Origin: Clostridiaceae bacterium
GTDB lineage: Bacteria; Bacillota; Clostridia; Peptostreptococcales; Natronincolaceae
DNA length: 64,000 nucleotides
Direction of reading: 5' to 3'
Assembly: GCA_018432235.1 (NCBI GenBank)
Contig: JAHDLO010000017.1
Span: 1-64,000 of the forward strand
Made by a program: the position numbers and the translations under genes. Positions 58,040 to 64,000 of this stretch are shown here, in pieces; within the stretch, counting starts at the first letter, position 1; every line of letters starts with the position of its first letter. The notes under the pieces were generated by a model. That model saw only the letters and a list, made by a program, of their open reading frames with translations, made no database searches and was not told where the DNA came from.

Positions 58040-59407
58040 ATGCGAATAGTGTTAGATCCGGGGCATGGGGGGACAGACCGAGCCAATAGAGGGCCAACGG
58101 GATATGTTGAAGCCGATGGTGTACTGGATATCGGGTTGCGTTTAAAAAAATTATTGATAGATGACGGTTACACAGTATTAATGACTAGGGATAAGGATGA
58201 AACCGTAGAGCTATATCAACGGTCTGAATGGGCAAATCAAAGGCAGGGACAATTATTTATAAGTCTTCACACCAATGCGGCAGCCGACAGTACTGCCAAT
58301 GGCATTGAAACCTTTCACAGCTATAATGGTGAATGGGGCAGCATCTTTCGTGAGGAAGCCAAGCGAGTTGCAGAAATCATTCAGAGGAGGCTGGTGCAAG
58401 CCACTGGTTTTAGGGACAGAGGCATAAAGACCAGATTAGTTTCCAACAACGCCTCAGCCATCAACAATATGGACTATTATGCCGTAATTAGAAGGAGCAG
58501 AATGCCAGCCCTAATTACAGAAATGGGCTTCCATACCAATCCCAATGAGGAGGCATTGCTGAAGACTGCTGGCTTCAGGCAGAAGCTGGCAGATGCAATT
58601 GCAGCAGGTGTCAGGGAGGCATATCCTTTGATTAAAAGCTTAACTCCTATAATGGGTAATTCCGTAGCCAGTCTTCAGCAGGCTAAAGCATGGTTGAAGC
58701 AGAGGGCTCCGGAATATCAGCAGCTGGCAGATATTTATTATAGTGTTGCCCCAGCCTATGGGATACGAGCAGATATTGCTCTTTGTCAGGCATGTAAGGA
58801 AACCGGGTATTTTAGATATGGCGGGCTGGTTAAGTCATGGCAAAATAATTATGCAGGGATAGGAGCCACCGGAGAGGCCAGTGATGGCAACACACCATTA
58901 AATGGTGCTGATCCCTCAAAGGTACGCTTTCAACAGGGGATTCATGGCGCGATCTTCGTCAATCCGGCTGTAGGGGTGGAGGCCCATATTCAACATTTAT
59001 ATGCTTATGCTACAACTAATCTACTGCCAGTGGGGAAGATGCTTTACAGCCCAAGGTTTACACTGGTAAAGAGGGGCTCGGCAGCCTATGTAGAGCATCT
59101 GGGTGCAGCAGATAATCCAGAGGGTGTAGGCTGGGCTTATCCTGGAAATGGCTATGGCGCAGATATTGTAAATAATTATTTGGTGTCACTTATGGCAGCT
59201 AAAGCAGAAGTCGGCAGTGGCAGCATCAATATTGAAGCCAGGGAAGTAAAATTAAATATCCACGGCAGAGCTGATACGATAGAGGGCTTCAAGCTGGAGG
59301 GAAGAAATTATGTGCCGGTAAGATTCCTGGAGGCCTTCGGGTATGAAATCGCATGGGATGAGGCCAACGAGATTGTAGAAATAGAATATAGAAGAAATAC
59401 GAACTAA
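58040..59407 (+). CDS. N-acetylmuramoyl-L-alanine amidase with glucosaminidase and stalk domains, no signal peptide
   Basis: A 455-residue cell-wall hydrolase. Amidase_3 domain (about 1-200) with VLDPGHGG (His9), Glu24, SLHTNA and ITEMGF. Glucosaminidase-like domain (about 215-400: ALCQACKETGYFRYGG, NNYAGIGATGE). Copper-amine-oxidase N-terminal-like domain (about 405-455: NYVPVRFLEAFGYEIAWDE). The protein starts directly at the amidase with AAAAGGAGGAGG upstream, and no secretion signal is present. No holin gene is adjacent; the YvlD protein lies 700 bases on. Confidence 0.88.
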   Translation: MRIVLDPGHGGTDRANRGPTGYVEADGVLDIGLRLKKLLIDDGYTVLMTRDKDETVELYQRSEWANQRQGQLFISLHTNAAADSTANGIETFHSYNGEWGSIFREEAKRVAEIIQRRLVQATGFRDRGIKTRLVSNNASAINNMDYYAVIRRSRMPALITEMGFHTNPNEEALLKTAGFRQKLADAIAAGVREAYPLIKSLTPIMGNSVASLQQAKAWLKQRAPEYQQLADIYYSVAPAYGIRADIALCQACKETGYFRYGGLVKSWQNNYAGIGATGEASDGNTPLNGADPSKVRFQQGIHGAIFVNPAVGVEAHIQHLYAYATTNLLPVGKMLYSPRFTLVKRGSAAYVEHLGAADNPEGVGWAYPGNGYGADIVNNYLVSLMAAKAEVGSGSINIEAREVKLNIHGRADTIEGFKLEGRNYVPVRFLEAFGYEIAWDEANEIVEIEYRRNTN

Positions 59408-59413
59408 AATGTA

Positions 59414-59442
59414 AAAGAGGGCAAGATAATCTGCCCTCTTTA
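59414..59442. terminator. Bidirectional terminator
   Basis: AAAGAGGGCA, loop of eight, TGCCCTCTTT, between convergent genes. Confidence 0.85.
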
Positions 59443-59958
59443 CTAGTCATGCTTATGGTCATGCTTATGATCATTACCACATTCGCCCTCTACACCCTTT
59501 AAAATTCCAATACCGTGAGATAATGCAGGCAATATGACCTCAATGCTTTCTCTAACTCCCTTAGGACTGCCGGGGAGATTTATGATAAGGCTTTGCTTTC
59601 TAATGCCGGACACAGCCCTTGAGAGCATTGCCTTAGGTGTAATACTAAGGCTTTTCATTCTTATAGCCTCAGCAATGCCAGGAGCCAGTCTGTCCACGAC
59701 ATCCAGTGTCGCCTCTGGGGTGACATCTCTTGGAGAAAAGCCTGTACCCCCAGTAGTAAATATTAAATCCAGCTTTAATTCATCAACCATATAAATCATT
59801 TTATCTGCCAACTGCTGGCGTTCATCGGGAACTATAGCGTATGCTTTAACAACACCACCCAATGTCTTTAGCATTTCTTCTATCAGTGGACCGCTGGTAT
59901 CCACGCGCTCCCCCTTAGACCCCTTATCACTGGCGGTTATTATGCCTATTGTTATCAT
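59443..59958 (-). CDS. mog: Molybdopterin adenylyltransferase-like protein (MogA/MoaB)
   Basis: A 171-residue MoCF-fold protein with ITASDKGSKGERVDTSG, TTGGTGFSPRDVTPEATL and NLPGSPKGVRE. Adenylylates molybdopterin before metal insertion. It ends with a histidine-rich tail DHKHDHKHD not expected in the family; this might bind metal. Could serve the AOR and the molybdenum hydroxylase of this window. Start follows AAAGGAGG. Confidence 0.92.
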   Translation of the reverse strand: MITIGIITASDKGSKGERVDTSGPLIEEMLKTLGGVVKAYAIVPDERQQLADKMIYMVDELKLDLIFTTGGTGFSPRDVTPEATLDVVDRLAPGIAEAIRMKSLSITPKAMLSRAVSGIRKQSLIINLPGSPKGVRESIEVILPALSHGIGILKGVEGECGNDHKHDHKHD

Positions 59959-60102
59959 ATCATACCTCCTTTTTTTGAGTAAACCGACTTATTACTAAAA
60001 AATAACTGGTAATCCACATATTAACTCAAATATAATAATAGTATAGCATAGATGTCCCTTAGTCTTGCACTATAATTTAAACTTTAAGGAGGTATAATTA
60101 GC

Positions 60103-60450
60103 GTGAAATTTATAATGCGGTTACTCGTCAGTGCAGTATCAATTTATGTTATTGCGTATCTAATGGAGGGCATCAGCCTGTCGGGATTGGAGGCGGCTTT
60201 GATAGCAGCCTTTGTACTGGGATTGGTAAATACCTTTGTACGCCCGATAATTAAGCTTCTGGCCCTTCCGATAACCATCGCAACCCTGGGGTTATTTTCT
60301 TTAATCATAAATGCTGCCTTTTTAATGCTGACGGCAAATCTTGTGGCAGGCTTCGAGATAGATGGCTTTTTTACTGCCTTCCTAGGCTCAATTCTCTTAA
60401 GCTTTGTGAATATGCTGATTGGTGGCTTTGCTGGCACAAATAAAAAGTAG
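60103..60450 (+). CDS. YvlD-type (Phage_holin_4_2) membrane protein
   Basis: A 115-residue protein with four hydrophobic segments and GLVNTFVRPIIKLLALPIT, typical of the YvlD family. Despite the holin-like name most members are chromosomal with unknown or stress roles. GTG start follows AAGGAGG. Confidence 0.88.
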   Translation: MKFIMRLLVSAVSIYVIAYLMEGISLSGLEAALIAAFVLGLVNTFVRPIIKLLALPITIATLGLFSLIINAAFLMLTANLVAGFEIDGFFTAFLGSILLSFVNMLIGGFAGTNKK

Positions 60451-60476
60451 ATGGGTGTGTAACCCATCTTTTTATA
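60451..60476 (+). terminator. Terminator after the YvlD-like gene
   Basis: AGATGGGT, loop GTGTA, ACCCATCT, then TTTT. The structured repeat begins at its T run. Confidence 0.8.
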
Positions 60477-60693
60477 TCAAAGGAAAGTTCTTTTATTTCC
60501 CTATGATATGGGGGGTTGTTAAGGGGGGCATCACCCCTTATTAAAAAAAGGGGGGTACAGCGAAGCGTCCTAGGGCGAGTAGTGTCACGAATAAGTGACA
60601 CTGTGACACGAGCGCTGCCGAGACGGTGAGGCAGCAGGGTGCTTGCACCGCATGGGTTCCCTGGAAAACAAACGTGGCGAAGCCACTTTTGTT
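60473..60693 (+). repeat. Structured repeat element, copy B
   Basis: Read on the plus strand it begins TATATCAAAGGAAAG at a terminator T run and shares with copy A: TTCTTTTATTTCCCTATGATAT, AAGGGGGGCATCACCCCTTA, the hairpin AGTGTCAC-GAATAA-GTGACACT, and the ending CGTGGCGAAGCCACTTTTGTT. Internal modules differ in order: CGAAGCGTCCTAG comes before the central hairpin here but after it in copy A. No coding capacity. Confidence 0.8.
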
Positions 60694-60912
60694 CTGCCAT
60701 AGGGGATGGTTGGTTTATTTTAGCCAGTTATCACCAATTTTTCTATTTTTTTATTATGATAAATTAAAATTTTAACAAATAATATTGACCTTGGTGTAGG
60801 ACCAGACTTTAGAATAGATATATAAGGCTTCTATAATATAGAGCTTTTAAGCATAGTGTAGTAGAGTTGTAATACCAATATCTAGAAACTAAGCTAAAGG
60901 GAGGAATAAAAT

Positions 60913-62370
60913 TTGTTAAGAAAAAAACAGTTAGTAAGCTTGATGGCAATTTTATTAATCACGGCGATGATTTTTGGATGCACCGATCAAAAGAAAACTG
61001 GTGCAGAAGAAAAAAGCACTGATGGCGTAAAAAATGTCGATGTCCTTGTAATAGGAGGCGGTGCAGCAGGACTAGCTGCATCCATAGAGGCTGTAGATAA
61101 TGGTGCTTCGGTTTTGCTGTTGGAGAAAATGCCAATGTTAGGCGGGAGTACTTTGATATCTGCTGGTATTATGTATGGTGCTGAGACTCCGGCACAAAAG
61201 CGATTAGGAATAGAAGAGAAATGGGAGGATTTGGCACAGTATTGGATAAATATGGCTGAAGGGAATGTGGATGTTGATTTGATTAATTATATTGCAGAGC
61301 ATTCTGGAGAAACCTTTGGCTGGCTTGAAGAGCAAGGGATTGAATTTTCGGATGATATAGTGCCTCAAGGTGTTAGTCCTGCTTTAAGAGGGCATACCCC
61401 AAAGGAAGGCAGAGGCTTTGGTTTGATACAGCCATTAGAAAAAACAGCAAAAGAAAAGGGTGTGGAGATATTATTGAATACACCAGCTACGAAGCTCATT
61501 GTTAATGACAAAAATGAAGTAGTTGGTGCTGAAGCTGAGCATGAGGGAGAAAAGCTAGTTATTAATGCAAAGGCTGTTATTTTGACCACTGGTGGCTATG
61601 ATGTCAATCCAGACCTTATTAAACAATATGCACCTAGGGCCAATGGACATATATCCTTTTCTGCAAGAGGTAATGTAGGGGATGGTCTGATTATGGCTAG
61701 AGACGTCGGTGCTGATATCGTATCTAAGAATAGTGTTATTGGCTTTAAGGGAGTCGCAGCCCAATACCCATACACGACACCACTTGGCGGATTGGTGTTT
61801 CTTCCGGGTCTATATGTTAATCCCGAAGGTGAAAGATTTGTAAATGAAACCATACACTATGCTGTAGTACATGATATATTAGCACAAAATGACTTTAATG
61901 AATTCTATATCATTTTAGATAAAAATGGACCGGCGGAGGTTTTAGAAACAGGCATAGAGGAAAAATACAGCTTTAAAGGAGAAACCATAGAAGCGCTGGC
62001 CGAAGCGATGGGTGTTCCTGTGGATAGTCTTAAAGAGACTGTAGAGAGATACAACAACCTTGCTAAAAATGGTGAAGACACAGATTATGGAAAGCCCGCA
62101 GCATTGTTATCACCAATTGAAGCAGGACCATTTTATGCCTTAAAGGTATCACAGGCAATGATTGGGTCCTTTGGCGGACCGAGGGTGACGCTTGAGGGAA
62201 GAGTACTAAATACCAGTGGTGATGTCATTAAGGGCCTGTTTGCCGCCGGTGAAGTTGCCAATGGACAATTATATAACCAAGTTTATCCAGCCAGCGGTAC
62301 ATCAATAGCAATGAGCTTTAGTCTAGGTCGCTTGGCAGGAAGAACAGCAGCCCTTGAAATAAAAAATTAG
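60913..62370 (+). CDS. Lipoprotein FAD-dependent fumarate-reductase-like flavoprotein
   Basis: A 485-residue flavoprotein with a lipoprotein signal (lipobox MIFGC, Cys23), so it acts outside the membrane. FAD loop VLVIGGGAAGLAAS, then GGSTLISAG, and the C-terminal FAD motif GLFAAGEVANGQLYNQVYPASGTSIAMSFSLGRLAG. There is no FMN-binding domain, so an electron donor is needed from elsewhere. The substrate is unknown (fumarate, urocanate or similar). TTG start follows GGGAGG by eight bases. Confidence 0.88.
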   Translation: MLRKKQLVSLMAILLITAMIFGCTDQKKTGAEEKSTDGVKNVDVLVIGGGAAGLAASIEAVDNGASVLLLEKMPMLGGSTLISAGIMYGAETPAQKRLGIEEKWEDLAQYWINMAEGNVDVDLINYIAEHSGETFGWLEEQGIEFSDDIVPQGVSPALRGHTPKEGRGFGLIQPLEKTAKEKGVEILLNTPATKLIVNDKNEVVGAEAEHEGEKLVINAKAVILTTGGYDVNPDLIKQYAPRANGHISFSARGNVGDGLIMARDVGADIVSKNSVIGFKGVAAQYPYTTPLGGLVFLPGLYVNPEGERFVNETIHYAVVHDILAQNDFNEFYIILDKNGPAEVLETGIEEKYSFKGETIEALAEAMGVPVDSLKETVERYNNLAKNGEDTDYGKPAALLSPIEAGPFYALKVSQAMIGSFGGPRVTLEGRVLNTSGDVIKGLFAAGEVANGQLYNQVYPASGTSIAMSFSLGRLAGRTAALEIKN

Positions 62371-62375
62371 AAGCT

Positions 62376-62402
62376 AAAGCCGGTATTTACCGGCTTTTTT
62401 TA
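62376..62402 (+). terminator. Terminator after the flavoprotein gene
   Basis: AAAGCCGGTA, loop TT, TACCGGCTTT, then Ts. Confidence 0.9.
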
Positions 62403-62576
62403 ATGGTTAAAGCTTACGAAGATGTCGTATGTTGATTTAAAGTCAATATGCAACTGTATAAGTATAAAAAGTATAAAAAAACCCTATATTTTGTAATACT
62501 AATATCATCTACGATAAAGAGGGTGATTTAAATAGATTTTTTTGAAACTACCTATGACTATTTCCTCACTACAGTA

Positions 62577-63248
62577 TTGGGCATAGTAAACCCAGTTAAA
62601 AAATCAATCATTAAGACACAATGCAAGGTTCATAAATTTATAAATGTTCAAGCCCTTAAGATTCTTAGAAATGACAAATATGCAGATGAGTACAATCTAT
62701 TTGGCAGCTATATTTTGGATATCAACGAAGGGGCTGTTTGGGCTGATCAGGATTTTAAAAGCACCAACCATTTTTACAATCCCTACAAGAAGAAGGGACT
62801 TTATGGTAGAAGAAGTGCAATGGAGCTGGGCGTAGATTATTATCTTAGGGCCTTAAAGCTATGGCGTGAGGGGGAATTCAAAAAATCGATGTTTTATTTT
62901 GGTGCAGCCCTCCACATCATCCAAGATATGACGATACCCCAGCATGCTAATATACGCCTTCTGGACAGCCACAAGCAGTATGAAACCTTCGTCAAGAGGA
63001 CCTATCAGTATGTCAACGATTTTCAAGTGGAATCCGGTGCCTATAAGCTAGACACAATTGAAGAATTCATTAAATTCAATGCCAGGGTTGCCATAAAGAT
63101 ATATAAAAGATTTAAAGGCATTAACAAGGACGAGGACCGGTTTTATAGGATAACACGGTGTGCTCTGCCCTTAGCAAAAAGGACGACAGCAGGGGCTATG
63201 CTGATGTTTTATAGGGATGTTTTTTCGGACAATCAAATAATCAGTTAA
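62577..63248 (+). CDS. Zinc-dependent phospholipase C-like protein
   Basis: At least 223 residues of the zinc-dependent phospholipase C fold. WADQDFKSTNHFYNP and GAALHIIQDMTIPQHA carry the Trp, Asp and His zinc ligands. No signal peptide, unlike secreted alpha-toxins, so probably an intracellular member of unknown substrate. TTG 62577 has no ribosome site. The frame is open and coding-like back to an ATA at 62532 (DFFETTYDYFLTTVLG), which lies six bases after GAGGGTG. Confidence 0.8.
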   Translation: MGIVNPVKKSIIKTQCKVHKFINVQALKILRNDKYADEYNLFGSYILDINEGAVWADQDFKSTNHFYNPYKKKGLYGRRSAMELGVDYYLRALKLWREGEFKKSMFYFGAALHIIQDMTIPQHANIRLLDSHKQYETFVKRTYQYVNDFQVESGAYKLDTIEEFIKFNARVAIKIYKRFKGINKDEDRFYRITRCALPLAKRTTAGAMLMFYRDVFSDNQIIS

Positions 63249-63378
63249 AGGGCTGCAAATAAGCCGTCTTTGGTATAGAATTTAATATTTCAAAACAGCT
63301 GCTTCACTCAGCGTACAGCTTTATGGCATAACTAGCCGCCGTAGAATAACGGTTTTTTCTCGTTCCTCTTGTGCGGCA

Positions 63379-64000
63379 TCATAAAATATCAATTATGTCT
63401 TGTAGAATATCAATCCAACTATTTAGAAGCTTTGTATCGTTAGCCAACTGCACCGCGTTTTTTTCGTAGCCTTGAAGCAGGTCCTTTTGATGTTCATAAA
63501 AACGCTGTAATTTTATGAACATTTCTTTGCTGTTCAAAATATTGTCCCATTGATGATTTTGACTTTGACTTTGCAAAGCTTCTAATTGTTTTTTAAAGCT
63601 ATCTGCCGGCAGCCCCATTTGTTTTTTGAAGTCGGTAAGTATAAAGTGCTTTTGAAACAGTTTTTTCTTTTGCCAACTCTGGTATTGGTCAAAAAAGATG
63701 TTTACAATGCTGGTAAATAGTGACGTTAATCTGTCATAGTCAACTTGTATTTGCGTATTATCCTGTTTTATCATATTGTCAATTATTAACCCGTCGTCGA
63801 TCAACACTTGATAGGATGATGTCATTTGACCGTTATACTTTTCTGCATTTACGACTGAAACGGCATATCCAACGCCCGCCAGTTCAACGTCCAAAATAAC
63901 CTCTTCAAGTGATTTGTAAAAATCATCTGTTGCAATTTCCAACGAGGAAGCCACGATTTCTACCGCGCTAATAGCAGTATCCGTTTTTACAAATCCGGGA
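63379..64000 (-). CDS. Unknown helical protein, cut by the right edge
   Basis: The frame is open to the window end, so the true start lies outside; visible part is 207 residues (PGFVKTDTAISAVEIVA onwards). Mostly helical and polar, with FDQYQSWQKKKLFQKHF and EALQSQSQNHQWDN. No recognised domain, signal or cysteine. Unlike its neighbours it is rich in Gln and Asp. I do not assign a function. Confidence 0.65.
   Translation of the reverse strand, partial: PGFVKTDTAISAVEIVASSLEIATDDFYKSLEEVILDVELAGVGYAVSVVNAEKYNGQMTSSYQVLIDDGLIIDNMIKQDNTQIQVDYDRLTSLFTSIVNIFFDQYQSWQKKKLFQKHFILTDFKKQMGLPADSFKKQLEALQSQSQNHQWDNILNSKEMFIKLQRFYEHQKDLLQGYEKNAVQLANDTKLLNSWIDILQDIIDIL

Noticed and set aside
60103..60450. 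Prophage holin paired with the amidase at 58040
   Set aside because: The YvlD family is widespread on chromosomes, a MogA gene separates the two, and no other phage gene is present.
63335..63365. Terminator CCGT-AGAATA-ACGG-TTTTTT after the phospholipase-like gene
   Set aside because: A four-base stem is too weak to call with confidence.

Overview
The window looks like chromosome from a strictly anaerobic, low-GC Gram-positive bacterium of the class Clostridia (inference). Support: AT-rich DNA, strong AGGAGG ribosome sites with frequent TTG and GTG starts, a T-box leader, a guanine riboswitch, a double-cubane iron-sulfur protein with its ATPase, a tungsten/molybdenum aldehyde oxidoreductase family enzyme, a xanthine-dehydrogenase type enzyme and a TAXI-type TRAP transporter. 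I cannot name a genus from the sequence alone.

Layout. 1-760: a structured repeat element, then a minus-strand T-box leader (isoleucine-like specifier) whose gene lies left of the window. 763-3016: double-cubane protein, its activase, and a small PspC protein. 3097-3944: promoter, guanine riboswitch and xpt. 4093-6095: ECF sigma factor with a DUF4179 anti-sigma factor. 6335-17456: a sugar-nucleotide pyrophosphorylase/phosphomannomutase-like fusion followed by a 2841-residue cyclic beta-glucan synthase-like protein, probably a polysaccharide pathway. 17586-18216: HicB/HicA-like pair. 18306-23908: MarR-GNAT regulator with tandem operators, YchF, a flavodoxin-fold reductase, a PAS-GGDEF-HD-GYP protein and a SRAP protein. 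24072-28760: NarL-type two-component system beside a three-gene ABC exporter. 28942-32648: three-subunit molybdenum hydroxylase. 32969-36448: frameshifted NfeD-like gene, flotillin, PspC and LiaF-like proteins, a membrane-stress group.

36991-42336 is the most distinctive operon. It holds a twin-arginine signal ferredoxin with four [4Fe-4S] motifs, an aldehyde ferredoxin oxidoreductase family enzyme without its own signal, an internally duplicated protein of unknown function, FdhD, two TatA proteins (one only 56 residues) and TatC. It reads as a self-contained kit for building and exporting a redox enzyme. 43058-51461 holds two divergent blocks: TAXI-TRAP transporter genes on the minus strand, and on the plus strand two D-glutamate cyclase-type proteins plus PxpA, PxpB and PxpC (5-oxoprolinase). 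Together they suggest uptake and conversion of D-glutamate or pyroglutamate to L-glutamate.

51649-64000 is mixed: YbjQ-like, CatE-like dioxygenase, homoserine dehydrogenase, a CNNM/CorC protein, tRNA-Thr, a structured segment with a possible 21-residue peptide, a ferritin-like protein, a signal-less amidase-glucosaminidase, a MogA-like protein, a YvlD-like membrane protein, a second copy of the structured repeat (60473-60693, inverted relative to the first), a lipoprotein flavin reductase, a zinc-dependent phospholipase-C-like protein and an unknown gene cut by the right edge.
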